Assembly: GCF_005233875.1 (NCBI RefSeq)
Contig: NZ_SZPZ01000001.1
Coordinates: 2,108,001-2,172,000 of the forward strand
Length of the DNA: 64,000 bases
Source of the DNA: Kribbella jiaozuonensis
GTDB lineage: Bacteria > Actinomycetota > Actinomycetes > Propionibacteriales > Kribbellaceae
Direction: 5' to 3'
Part shown: piece after piece, positions 8,477-18,284 of the stretch
Numbering within the stretch: position 1 is the first letter of the stretch
How the letters are laid out: every line of letters starts with the position of its first letter
Position numbers and translations under genes: made by a program
Notes under the pieces: generated by a model
The model's database searches: none
The model's input: only the letters and a program-made list of their open reading frames with translations
What the model was told of the DNA's origin: nothing

Positions 8477-9652
8477 TCAGGGCTGTACTTGCTGGATCAT
8501 CTCGTCGGACTTGGCAACCGCGACCTGCTTGCACTCACCGGTCGCGACCGCACACCGGAACAGCTTCTGAGCCGGCCCGGACTCGTCGACCACGATGATG
8601 TTGTCCGGGTCCTCGAAGAGCGCGTCCTCGAACCACTTCGTCGTGGCCGGAAGCCTCATCTTCGTGACCTTCCCGGTGGCGATGTCGACGGCGACCCCGA
8701 TGTTGCTGATGGTCATCGTCGCCCCGTCCGGTGACACCGTCACGTACGCCGCGGCCACCGGAGCCTTGAAGCAGTACTCACGCTTCGCCTCGAGTCCCTT
8801 GGCTCCCAGCGTGGCAGCGGTGACGCAGGACTGGCCGCCCTTGAAGGTGATGTGCGTGACGATGTTGTTGCTGCGCGTCATGTGCAGGCTGCCGGGGCCG
8901 AATGTCCCGACCGTCCGGACATCCTTCGATCCGGGCTGCCAGAGCTTCACGGGCACCGGGTCCGGAGAGTGCTCGCCGAACCAGATTCCGTCCTTGTTCC
9001 AGCCGACGAGTTCGAGGTTCGGGGTCTTGACGGTGAGGCTCGACACCTCCTTGCCGGTCCGGATGTCGACGACGACCACCCGATTCTCGGCCCGGCCGTA
9101 CTTCGAGAGCGCGACCGCGAACTGTTGCCCGTCGGGTGAGACCCGCGGGCCGAAGCCCCCGAGCGGCCCGACCGGCCGGACCTTGCCGCTGGTCGAGACG
9201 ACGGCGACCTGCGCCTTGTCCGGATCGGGGTAGCCGGTGTTGACGAGCCAGCCGCCCTCGGTCCGCGCGACGACGTTGCCCTTCACGCCCGGGTTCTTGA
9301 CGGTCTTGCCGCCGTCGTGGATCGCCGCCCACCAGGTGTCGAGCGGGTTGTCCGGGTTGTTCTGGACCAGAGTTGTGTACGGGATCTTGGGGGCTCCGGC
9401 CGAAACCGGACCTCTGGCCGGCAGACCGCTGACGGCCGGCTGGTCGTCGTGCTTGACCAAGCCGTGCAGGAACGGCACGGACAGGGTCAGCACCGCCGCG
9501 ATGCCGGCCGCGGCCAGTGCCATCGGCGCCCAGTGGCGGCGGGTGGACGTACCGGTGCTGTCCAGCTCCAGGCCGGGGCCGTGGGCGGAGTCCGGGACGG
9601 TGTCGGCCTTGGCGTTCAGGTAGTCGCGCAGACGGGTCTCGGTGTCGTTCAT
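8477..9652 (-). CDS. Membrane-anchored anti-sigma-like protein with WD40-like C-terminal domain
   Basis: This 391-residue protein has a short N-terminal cytoplasmic part (NDTETRLRDYLNAKADTVP), one membrane segment at about residues 37-58 (APMALAAAGIAAVLTLSVPF), and a large exported beta-propeller-like domain with blade-like repeats such as VSPDGQQFAVAL, LVGWNKDGIWFG and VSPDGATMTI. Its ATG overlaps the stop of the SigE-family sigma factor by 4 bp, so the two are translationally coupled. This architecture next to a sigma factor suggests a regulator of that sigma factor, but no ZAS zinc motif is visible, so the anti-sigma role is inference. Confidence 0.7.
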   Translation of the reverse strand: MNDTETRLRDYLNAKADTVPDSAHGPGLELDSTGTSTRRHWAPMALAAAGIAAVLTLSVPFLHGLVKHDDQPAVSGLPARGPVSAGAPKIPYTTLVQNNPDNPLDTWWAAIHDGGKTVKNPGVKGNVVARTEGGWLVNTGYPDPDKAQVAVVSTSGKVRPVGPLGGFGPRVSPDGQQFAVALSKYGRAENRVVVVDIRTGKEVSSLTVKTPNLELVGWNKDGIWFGEHSPDPVPVKLWQPGSKDVRTVGTFGPGSLHMTRSNNIVTHITFKGGQSCVTAATLGAKGLEAKREYCFKAPVAAAYVTVSPDGATMTISNIGVAVDIATGKVTKMRLPATTKWFEDALFEDPDNIIVVDESGPAQKLFRCAVATGECKQVAVAKSDEMIQQVQP

Positions 9653-10227
9653 CGCAGTTCCTCGAGTTTCTTGGTGAGAGCCGTGAGGCCGCGCGACGCG
9701 GTCGCCCTGGCGGTGGATGGGCTGATGCCGAGGAGGTCGGCGATCTCGTCGAACGGGAGGTCGAGGTAGTAGCGCAGTACCAGCACCTCGCGGGCCCGGG
9801 TGGGCAGGCCCTGGAGTGCCCGGCGTACCTCCTCGCGCTGCTCCCCGAGTACGGCGGTGCTCTCGGCGGAGTCCTGTGGCGCCTGGTGCGGCGGGGTGTA
9901 GAGGCGCGCCACCCGGCGGCGCCGCAGCGCGGACCGGCTTCCGTTGAGCACGGTCGAACGCAGGTATCCCAGCGCCTTGTCGGAGTCCCTCAGCGGCCAT
10001 CGCCGGTACAGCTGGGCGAACGCCTCCTGGACTATGTCTTCGGCTGTTTGTCGGTCATCGATCACCAGGACGGCCAGGCGCACGAGACCGCGCCACTCCC
10101 GGCCGTACAGCGCTGTCACGGCGTCACGTGCCTCGTCGCCGGCCGCCACCTGGTGAGGATGCTGATCGATACTCACCACTAGATTCGTCACACCCTGAGA
10201 GACGTCCGTCCGCCGGGGATGCTGCAT
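9649..10227 (-). CDS. SigE-family RNA polymerase sigma factor (ECF type)
   Basis: This 192-residue sigma-70 family protein has region 2 (LVRLAVLVIDDRQTAEDIVQEAFAQLYRRW) and region 4 (LPTRAREVLVLRYYLDLPFDEIADLLGISPSTARATASRG), matching the actinobacterial SigE/ECF41-like class. The ATG at 10227 overlaps the stop of the upstream kinase by one base (TGATG) and its own stop overlaps the next start, so kinase, sigma factor and anti-sigma-like protein form one tightly coupled operon. The frame continues upstream to 10329, antisense-like and without homology. Confidence 0.9.
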   Translation of the reverse strand: MQHPRRTDVSQGVTNLVVSIDQHPHQVAAGDEARDAVTALYGREWRGLVRLAVLVIDDRQTAEDIVQEAFAQLYRRWPLRDSDKALGYLRSTVLNGSRSALRRRRVARLYTPPHQAPQDSAESTAVLGEQREEVRRALQGLPTRAREVLVLRYYLDLPFDEIADLLGISPSTARATASRGLTALTKKLEELR

Positions 10228-11123
10228 CAGAGCCGGTCGCGGACCCAGTCGAGGTGGACGAGGGCGCTCTCCCGCTGCCAGGTGCGGATCGTCGGCAGCC
10301 CGGGCGGCGCCGGCTGGGCGGCACCCCACCAGAGACCACCGGCCACAGCTGTGATGAACCCGGTGATCCCGATGTCGTCAGGCAGCTCCGGGAGTACGAC
10401 GGACGCGCGCATCTCCGCCTGCAGGATCACCCTGTCGGTCCAGCGCGGCCCCAGCCCCGGGTGCGCCCAGTCGATGAACACCACCCTGTCGTCGGTCAGG
10501 ATGATGTTGTCCGCCCGGAGGTCGTAGTGCGCCAGCGCCTTGCCCTCGGCCAGCTCGCGGAGTCCGGTCTGCGCCAGCTCGGCGAACTCCTCGACCCGGC
10601 CCTCCATCCAGGACGGTACGGCGAGATCGTCCTCCAGCACGTTGTTCCACCGGCTCAGGAAGTCATGGCTGCGTACGGCGATGACCGGTGCGTCCGGCCA
10701 CGGCGACGGGTCCAGGGCGTCGGTCAGTTCGGCGACGGCGTCCAGGACCCGCTCAGCGTCCGCCTGCTCCCACGGATGAGCGGGCAGTCGCCCGTCGATG
10801 TCCTCGAACAGCATCCCGACCCAGTCGCCGTCGTCGTACACGTCGTACAGTTGCGGCGCCATCGGGAGGGGGCCGATGGCCTGCATGGCGGTGATCTCCT
10901 GGCGGAACAGCTCCGGCGTCTTCGGGTTCAGCGACGTACCGACGGCCTTCACGAAGGCTCGGCGGCCCGAGGCGGTCACCAGGCGGGCGGCCACGCCGGG
11001 CGAGAAGCCGCCCTGCTGGGTGGAAGCCGATACCACCGCTGAGCCGAGCGCACGCTCCACCCAGTCCCGGACCGACACGGGCATCTTCTCGTAGGGCAGC
11101 CTGACCCCAGCAGCGTGCGCCAT
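10227..11123 (-). CDS. Aminoglycoside phosphotransferase-family kinase
   Basis: This 298-residue APH/choline-kinase fold protein has a kinase N-lobe (AFVKAVG as the ATP-binding Lys strand), the catalytic loop HYDLRADNIIL (H-x-D-x(4)-N) and the metal-binding Asp in FIDWAHP. The substrate is unknown; such proteins phosphorylate small molecules and are rarely true resistance enzymes. It is the first gene of the coupled operon with the SigE-family sigma factor. It is divergent from lepA. Confidence 0.82.
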   Translation of the reverse strand: MAHAAGVRLPYEKMPVSVRDWVERALGSAVVSASTQQGGFSPGVAARLVTASGRRAFVKAVGTSLNPKTPELFRQEITAMQAIGPLPMAPQLYDVYDDGDWVGMLFEDIDGRLPAHPWEQADAERVLDAVAELTDALDPSPWPDAPVIAVRSHDFLSRWNNVLEDDLAVPSWMEGRVEEFAELAQTGLRELAEGKALAHYDLRADNIILTDDRVVFIDWAHPGLGPRWTDRVILQAEMRASVVLPELPDDIGITGFITAVAGGLWWGAAQPAPPGLPTIRTWQRESALVHLDWVRDRL

Positions 11124-11134
11124 ACCTCACCACG

Positions 11135-11152
11135 CTAGCGGGCCCTCGCTAG
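11135..11152. promoter_or_regulatory. Short inverted repeat between the kinase and lepA
   Basis: CTAGCG and CGCTAG with 6 bases between form a near-perfect hairpin, followed on the plus strand by TGATTTTC. There is no plus-strand gene upstream to terminate, so it may be an operator in this divergent promoter region. Confidence 0.35.
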
Positions 11153-11226
11153 TGATTTTCGAATCTGCTGGACCCGCATGGGATGATTGACCGGATATCA
11201 CCCAAGACCAGAACTGGATCCCCTCC

Positions 11227-13116
<1,890 letters not shown>

Positions 13117-14022
13117 GTGCCGGTCGACATTCCCGCCGGTCTGCTCGCGGTTGCTTCACGCGGGCAGGACTGGGCGGACTGGCTCGATCGGCTGCCGCGT
13201 CTCACGCGGGACCTGCTCGGTGAGTGGCAGTTGCGCGTCGACGGCGCGTCGTTCTACGGCAACTGTGCGCTGGTCGTGCCGGTCACCACGGCCGACGGGC
13301 AGCGGGCCGTGCTGAAGGTGCAGTTCCCGCATCTGGAGGCCGAGACCGAGCACCTCGCGTTGCGGACCTGGGCCGGTAACGGCGCCGTGCAGTTGCTGCG
13401 GGCCGACCCGCGCCGGTTCGCCTTGCTGCTCGAGCGGTTGGAGCCGCGGGACCTGACCACGATCGATGCGCTCGACGCCTGCGAGATCGTTGGCCAGACC
13501 TACAAACGACTGCATGTCACCGCAGGTCCGCAGTTCCGGTCGTTGTCGGGGGAGCTGAAGCGTTGGGTGGAAGGCTTCCGCAGGTTGCCCGCGTCGGCGC
13601 CGGTCCCGCATCGGTACGTCGAGCAGGCGATCTCGTTGTCGGAGGACTTCATCGCGGACCCGGCGACCGACGGCCGGCTGATCCACACCGACCTGCACTA
13701 CGAGAACATGCTGGCCGCGGAACGCGAGCCCTGGCTGGTGATCGACCCGAAGCCACTGTCCGGTGATCCGCATTTCGAGGTCGCGCCGCTGATCTGGAAC
13801 CGCTGGGAGGAAGTAGTTGCCGCCGGCGACCTTCGGTTCGCGGTCCGGCAACGGTTCTACACCGCGATCGACGCGGCCGGCCTGGACGAGGACCGTGCTC
13901 GCGACTGGGTGATCGTCCGGCAGATGGTCAACGTCCTCGGCACGCTCGAGAACACCGACGGCACGCTGCCGCAGGACTGGCTCACTCGCAACATCGCCAT
14001 CGTCAAAGCCATCCAGGACTAA
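13117..14022 (+). CDS. StrB/APH(6)-like aminoglycoside/hydroxyurea kinase family protein
   Basis: This 301-residue kinase starts directly at the base after the lepA stop (GTG 13117), so it is probably co-transcribed with lepA. It has FYGNCALVVPV, VLKVQFPH (ATP-binding Lys), the catalytic loop LIHTDLHYENML and the metal motif VIDPKPLSGDPHFEVAP. The last is a strong marker of the aminoglycoside/hydroxyurea resistance kinase family (streptomycin 6-kinase, APH(6)). It could inactivate an aminoglycoside, but members with unknown substrates are common in soil actinomycetes. Confidence 0.82.
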   Translation: MPVDIPAGLLAVASRGQDWADWLDRLPRLTRDLLGEWQLRVDGASFYGNCALVVPVTTADGQRAVLKVQFPHLEAETEHLALRTWAGNGAVQLLRADPRRFALLLERLEPRDLTTIDALDACEIVGQTYKRLHVTAGPQFRSLSGELKRWVEGFRRLPASAPVPHRYVEQAISLSEDFIADPATDGRLIHTDLHYENMLAAEREPWLVIDPKPLSGDPHFEVAPLIWNRWEEVVAAGDLRFAVRQRFYTAIDAAGLDEDRARDWVIVRQMVNVLGTLENTDGTLPQDWLTRNIAIVKAIQD

Positions 14023-14032
14023 ACTCCGGAAG

Positions 14033-14629
14033 ATGACCGTCGAGAACCGCAGAGCCCGGAGCCCACGTGGTTCCGGTGACGACCTGCGGGACGCCCTGGT
14101 CACTGCGACGGCCAAGCTGCTGGAAACCCATGACCTCAACGCGTTGTCGGTCCGCACGGTCACCTCGGCGACCGGCGTCAGCCCGACCGCGTTGTATCTG
14201 CACTTCACCGACCTTCCGGAGCTGCTGCGAGCCGTGAAGGCCCGCTTCTTCGGCGATCTCCGCGACCAGCTGACCGCGGTGGGCGGCACGGGGCGAGATC
14301 GAGTCAAGGCACTCGCGCTCGCCTACCTCGCCTACGCGCGCGAGTACGAGGGCCGGTACGCCGTGATGTTCCACGCCCACCGCCGTACCGACGCGCCGAG
14401 CACCCCGGCCGCCGAGTTGGTCGAGCTCGGCTGGGCCGCGTTCGAGCCGCTGATCGCCGCGGTCGGCGCCGTACTCCCGGACGCGTCGGTGGACGAGATC
14501 CGCGAGACCTCCTTGGAGTTGTGGCTCGCCTTGCACGGTCGGGCGCAGTTGAGCGTCGCGATGCCGTGGTTCGAGCTGCCGGACGAGGGCCGGTACGTCG
14601 ACCGCCTCGTCCGGCAAGTCCTCGGTTAA
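14033..14629 (+). CDS. TetR/AcrR family regulator with WHG-type ligand domain
   Basis: This 198-residue regulator has an N-terminal HTH (SVRTVTSATGVSPTALYLHFTDLPELLRAV, about residues 40-70) and a C-terminal domain with YAVMFH and LELWLALHGRAQL, the pattern of the WHG-type TetR C-terminal family. It starts 10 bp after the StrB-like kinase. Its TAA stop overlaps the stop of the convergent SDR gene by 4 bp (TTAA). The target is unknown; the neighbouring SDR is a plausible one. Confidence 0.85.
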   Translation: MTVENRRARSPRGSGDDLRDALVTATAKLLETHDLNALSVRTVTSATGVSPTALYLHFTDLPELLRAVKARFFGDLRDQLTAVGGTGRDRVKALALAYLAYAREYEGRYAVMFHAHRRTDAPSTPAAELVELGWAAFEPLIAAVGAVLPDASVDEIRETSLELWLALHGRAQLSVAMPWFELPDEGRYVDRLVRQVLG

Positions 14630-15555
14630 CCGGCGTACGCCGTCTTGCCGCCGTCGATGACGAGCTGGGACGCGGTCAGGTAGGGGAAGTCGTCGGACGC
14701 GAGCGCGAGCGCGAACACGGCGATCTCGTTCGGCGTCGCCATCCGTTGCAGGCCGTGGACGTGGGTCTTGCCCCAGTTCGCGGCCAGGGCGTTCCAGACC
14801 GGGTCGGGGACGTTCATCATCCCGGCGAGCCGGCGTACGAGCTCGGTGTTCGTCGTACCGGGGATGAGCGTGTTGATGCGGATGCCGCGCGCCGCGTAGT
14901 CGTGGGCAGCTGACTGGACCAGGCCGACGAGGCCACGCTTGGTCGCCGTGTACGCCGCACGCTTCTCGGTCGTCGCGATCGCGTTGGACGACGACGTCAC
15001 CACGACCGTCCCGCCGCCGCGCTTGAGCAGGTGCGGCACCTCGTACTTGAGCGCGAGGAAGTTGCCGCGCAGATTCGTGTTCGTCACGTCGTCCCACTCG
15101 GCCGTCGTGTACTCGTGCAGCGGCCGCTCGATGCTGATCCCGGCATTGTTGAAGCAGACGTCCAGCCCGCCGTACTTGCCCGCGATCCCGTCGACGAACC
15201 GCCGTACGTCGTCCTCGACGCGGACATCGGCCTTGACGTACGTCGCTTCGCCGCCCGCGGACCGGATCTCCGCCTCCACCTGCTTGCCGAGCTGCTCGCG
15301 ACGCCCGCAGAACCCGACCTTGCCGCCCTCGCCCGCGAACAGCACCGCCGCAGCCCGCCCGATCCCGCTGGTCGCGCCAGTGATCAGTACGACCTTGTCC
15401 TCGAAGCGCCGCCGAGCGGAGGCCTGGATCGGCGGCGGCGCGTCCCCGCCCTGGACGAACGCTGCGCCTGCCACCGCTCCGGCAGCTGCTGCGGTGACGC
15501 CGGCCACGGCGCCGGTGGTGATCACGCGTCGGCGGGTGAATCGCTGGTCTGTCAT
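14626..15555 (-). CDS. SDR family oxidoreductase with an N-terminal Tat-like signal
   Basis: This 309-residue protein begins MTDQRFTRRRVITTG followed by an Ala/Gly/Val hydrophobic stretch to about residue 33, which looks like a twin-arginine export signal. The classical SDR domain follows: TGATSGIG, NNAG, a Ser in VTSSSNA and Y-x-x-x-K as YTATK. Export of an NAD(P)-dependent enzyme is unusual, since its cofactor is cytoplasmic; some such leaders only anchor or are remnants. The start at 15555 is chosen because it gives the RR signal directly. It is divergent from the TetR gene at 15661, with two palindromes between them. Confidence 0.82.
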   Translation of the reverse strand: MTDQRFTRRRVITTGAVAGVTAAAAGAVAGAAFVQGGDAPPPIQASARRRFEDKVVLITGATSGIGRAAAVLFAGEGGKVGFCGRREQLGKQVEAEIRSAGGEATYVKADVRVEDDVRRFVDGIAGKYGGLDVCFNNAGISIERPLHEYTTAEWDDVTNTNLRGNFLALKYEVPHLLKRGGGTVVVTSSSNAIATTEKRAAYTATKRGLVGLVQSAAHDYAARGIRINTLIPGTTNTELVRRLAGMMNVPDPVWNALAANWGKTHVHGLQRMATPNEIAVFALALASDDFPYLTASQLVIDGGKTAYAG

Positions 15556-15578
15556 CGTCCCCACTCCCTCGAATCCTG

Positions 15579-15608
15579 GTTTACGAATGTAAATATACAT
15601 GCGTAAAC
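15579..15608. promoter_or_regulatory. 30-bp near-perfect palindrome, probable TetR operator
   Basis: The outer arms GTTTACG and CGTAAAC are perfect, and 13 of the 15 base pairs of the 30-bp element are symmetric. The site lies 24 bp upstream of the SDR start and 53 bp upstream of the TetR start, in an A/T-rich patch that contrasts with the surrounding DNA. Confidence 0.75.
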
Positions 15609-15625
15609 GTAATCGAGGAGACATT

Positions 15626-15654
15626 GAAGTTACTAGTTACTACCTACTAACTTC
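15626..15654. promoter_or_regulatory. Second palindrome adjacent to the TetR start
   Basis: The arms GAAGTTA and TAACTTC, with an inner TAG/CTA match, span 29 bp and end 6 bp before the TetR start. No ribosome binding site is visible between it and ATG 15661, so the TetR mRNA may be leaderless or very short-leadered, with this site over the promoter. Confidence 0.55.
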
Positions 15655-15660
15655 GTCGGT

Positions 15661-16233
15661 ATGCGAATGACTGGGCGAGAACGGCGCGAGCAGATCCTCG
15701 GGATCGCGGAGGAGGAGTTCGCGACCGCCGGTTTGTACGGCGCGTCGACCGAGACGATCGCCCGGCGGGCGGGGATCACGCAGGCGTACGTGTTCCGGCT
15801 GTTCGGGACGAAGAAGCAGCTGTTCCTGGCGTGTGTGGATGCCGCATTCGGCCGGATGGCGCTGGCGATGCTGGCGGCTGCGGGTGGGTCGCACGGGATC
15901 GAGGCGCTGACGGCGATGGGGCAGGAGTACAACGAGATGCTCGCCGATCGGACGACGCTCCTGCTCCAACTTCAGGGCACGGCGGCTGCGGCGGCCGGCG
16001 ACGGCGAGGTGCGCGACGCCGTACGCGCAAGTTTCGCGCGGTTGTGGCAGGCCGTCGCCGATACGGCGCAGCTCGATCCGGTGACGATCAAGTCGTTCCT
16101 TGCCTTCGGCATGCTTCTCAACACCAACGCCGCGCTCGACCTGCCGCAGGTCGACGAAGCATGGTCCCACCAAGCCAGAACCCGAATAAAACCAGGCCTT
16201 TTCAACCACATCACCACCGAGACGAACCAATGA
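15661..16233 (+). CDS. TetR/AcrR family regulator
   Basis: This 190-residue repressor has an N-terminal HTH (TETIARRAGITQAYVFRLFGTKKQLF, about residues 27-52). The variable C-terminal domain has no recognised ligand motif. Its TGA overlaps the ATG of the MFS exporter (ATGA, 16230-16233), so the two form an operon, the usual arrangement of a drug-responsive repressor and its efflux pump. It is also divergent from the Tat-SDR gene. ATG 15667 is an alternative start. Confidence 0.88.
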   Translation: MRMTGRERREQILGIAEEEFATAGLYGASTETIARRAGITQAYVFRLFGTKKQLFLACVDAAFGRMALAMLAAAGGSHGIEALTAMGQEYNEMLADRTTLLLQLQGTAAAAAGDGEVRDAVRASFARLWQAVADTAQLDPVTIKSFLAFGMLLNTNAALDLPQVDEAWSHQARTRIKPGLFNHITTETNQ

Positions 16234-17618
16234 CCACCGCGAGACCCGCCCAGCGACATGCCCCCGCGCTGGCGGGATTCCTGGTCTCCGTCGGACTGGC
16301 CGGCGCGGTCATCGGCAGCCTCGGCGCACCCTTGATCACGGCGGTCGCCGAGGCGTACGACGTTTCGCTCGCGGCCTCGCAGTGGACCCTGACGATCGCG
16401 TTGCTCGCCGGAGCCGTCGCAACGCCTGTGTTCGGTCGGCTCGGGGCCGGACCGCGGCGGCGTACCGTCGTGCTCGGGATGCTCGCCGCCATGGTCGTCG
16501 GCAGCGTCCTGACCGTGTTGCCGTTGCCGTTGCCGTTCGCGTTCCTGCTGGCCGGGCGGGCGCTGCAGGGATCGGGACTCGGGCTGGTCGTGCTGATGAT
16601 GGCGGTCGCGCGGGACCACCTGGACGAGCAGCGGGCAGCGCGGACGATCGCCTTGTTGTCGGTGGCATCGACCGCGGGGATCGGGATCGGCTACCCGTTG
16701 TCCGGCTTCCTCACGGACGTGGCCGGCGTGCGCGCGGCGTACGGGCTCGGGCTCGTCATTACTGCCGCCGCTCTGGTCGCCGCCTTCTTCGCGCTGCCGG
16801 AGGCGCCGTCACGCCCGTCGACCCGTCTCGACCTGCGCGGGGCGATCCTGCTGGCGATCGCCTTGCCCGCACTGCTGCTGGTCATTGGCGACACCAACCT
16901 TTGGCGCCATCACGCCGCCACGGCAATCGCCATCCTCGCAGCTGCGATCCTGCTGCTGACCGGCTGGACCTTCCTCGAGGCTCACACGGAGAATCCGTTG
17001 GTCGACGTACGCCTGCTGCGTCACCCCGCGGTCGCCGCCGCGAACCTGGTGATGCTGACCGGCGGCGTCGGCATGTACCTGCTGTTCAGCCTCATCACCC
17101 GCTACGTGCAGACCCCCGCGTCGGCCGGCTACGGCTTCGGCCTCAACACCTTCGAGGCCGGTCTCGTCCTCGTCCCGTTCTCGATCCTCGGCTTCGTCGC
17201 CGGCCGTCTCGTCCCCGGCTGGCGGGACCGCCTCGGCGCCCGATGGTTGCTAGCGGCAAGTACTGCGGTCGTCCTCGCCGCATTCGTACTCTTCGCGGTC
17301 GCCCGCTCACACCTGGTCGAACCGATCCTCGCCATCAGCATCCTCGGCTTCGGCGTCGGTGCGTTCTCAGCAGCCATGCCCGCCGTCATCCTCGCTGTGA
17401 CGCCAAAATCCGAGACGGCCAGCGCGATGAGCGTGAACGCCGTCGTACGCAGCGTCGGCTTCTCCACCGGCAGCGCCCTCGGCGGACTCATCCTCGCTGC
17501 CCACACCACCGGTGTCTTCCCCAGCGAGTCCGGGTACGCCGCGGCCGCCTGGATCGGCGCGGCCGCGACCGCAGCGACCCTGGTGATCATCGCCATACTC
17601 CCGCTCAAGCGCGGATAA
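16230..17618 (+). CDS. MFS transporter (DHA-type drug efflux)
   Basis: This 462-residue polytopic protein has about 14 predicted hydrophobic segments. The motif-A-like loop GRLGAGPRRRTVVL follows the second segment, LAGRALQGSGLGLVVLMM is the typical fourth-segment motif, and GIGYPLSGFL is the motif-C region of proton antiporters. It is translationally coupled to the TetR gene at 15661. It is probably a proton-driven exporter induced by its own substrate; the substrate is unknown. Confidence 0.87.
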   Translation: MTTARPAQRHAPALAGFLVSVGLAGAVIGSLGAPLITAVAEAYDVSLAASQWTLTIALLAGAVATPVFGRLGAGPRRRTVVLGMLAAMVVGSVLTVLPLPLPFAFLLAGRALQGSGLGLVVLMMAVARDHLDEQRAARTIALLSVASTAGIGIGYPLSGFLTDVAGVRAAYGLGLVITAAALVAAFFALPEAPSRPSTRLDLRGAILLAIALPALLLVIGDTNLWRHHAATAIAILAAAILLLTGWTFLEAHTENPLVDVRLLRHPAVAAANLVMLTGGVGMYLLFSLITRYVQTPASAGYGFGLNTFEAGLVLVPFSILGFVAGRLVPGWRDRLGARWLLAASTAVVLAAFVLFAVARSHLVEPILAISILGFGVGAFSAAMPAVILAVTPKSETASAMSVNAVVRSVGFSTGSALGGLILAAHTTGVFPSESGYAAAAWIGAAATAATLVIIAILPLKRG

Positions 17619-17657
17619 ACCGTGGATCGCGGCCGGTCGCCGGGAGAGGATGCCGAT

Positions 17658-18284
17658 ATGCGGTTGCTGACGGTCAATGTGGTGGAGAAGCTGATTCCGG
17701 GTCCGAAGGAGACCGGCTTCACCGCCATCGACAAGCGACCGCAGCCCGGCCGGATCCGCGTCGGCGAGCTCGGCCTGGCCGGCGACCGCGTCTGCGACAC
17801 CAAGAACCACGGCGGCCCGGATCTCGCCCTCTATGCGTACGCCGAGGAGGACGCCGACTGGTGGGCCGGCCAACTCGGTCGCGACATCCCGACCGGGTTG
17901 TTCGGCGAGAACCTCCGCACCGAAGGGCTCGACGTCAACGGAGCCCTGCTGGGTGAGGTGTGGCGGATCGGTGACGAGGTCGAGGTGATGGTCCGCGCAC
18001 CGCGCATCCCGTGCATCACGTTCCAGCACCGCATGCAGGAGCCGCACTGGGTCAAGCGCTTCCACCAGGCGTGCCGGCCCGGCGCGTACCTGAAGGTGCT
18101 TCGCGAAGGCACGATCGGTGCCGGCGACCCGATCCAGATCGTCAGCCGTCCGGACCACGAGGTCACCGTCGCGCTGATGTTCGCGCAGCAGGACCCCGCG
18201 AAGATGCGGCGGATGCTCGACTCGGATGTCGACCTGATGGAGGAGCTCCGCGACACCGCGCAGCGCGTGGCAGCGCGCGGATGA
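17658..18284 (+). CDS. MOSC domain-containing protein (YiiM-like)
   Basis: This 208-residue protein has the MOSC (Mo cofactor sulfurase C-terminal) fold: GLAGDRVCDTKNHGGPDLALYAY, FGENLRTEGLDV, and the cysteine in APRIPCITFQHRM. Proteins of the YiiM type bind molybdenum cofactor and help reduce N-hydroxylated compounds. ATG 17658 is chosen for GGAGAGGA upstream. Its stop overlaps the next MFS gene (ATGA). Confidence 0.88.
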   Translation: MRLLTVNVVEKLIPGPKETGFTAIDKRPQPGRIRVGELGLAGDRVCDTKNHGGPDLALYAYAEEDADWWAGQLGRDIPTGLFGENLRTEGLDVNGALLGEVWRIGDEVEVMVRAPRIPCITFQHRMQEPHWVKRFHQACRPGAYLKVLREGTIGAGDPIQIVSRPDHEVTVALMFAQQDPAKMRRMLDSDVDLMEELRDTAQRVAARG

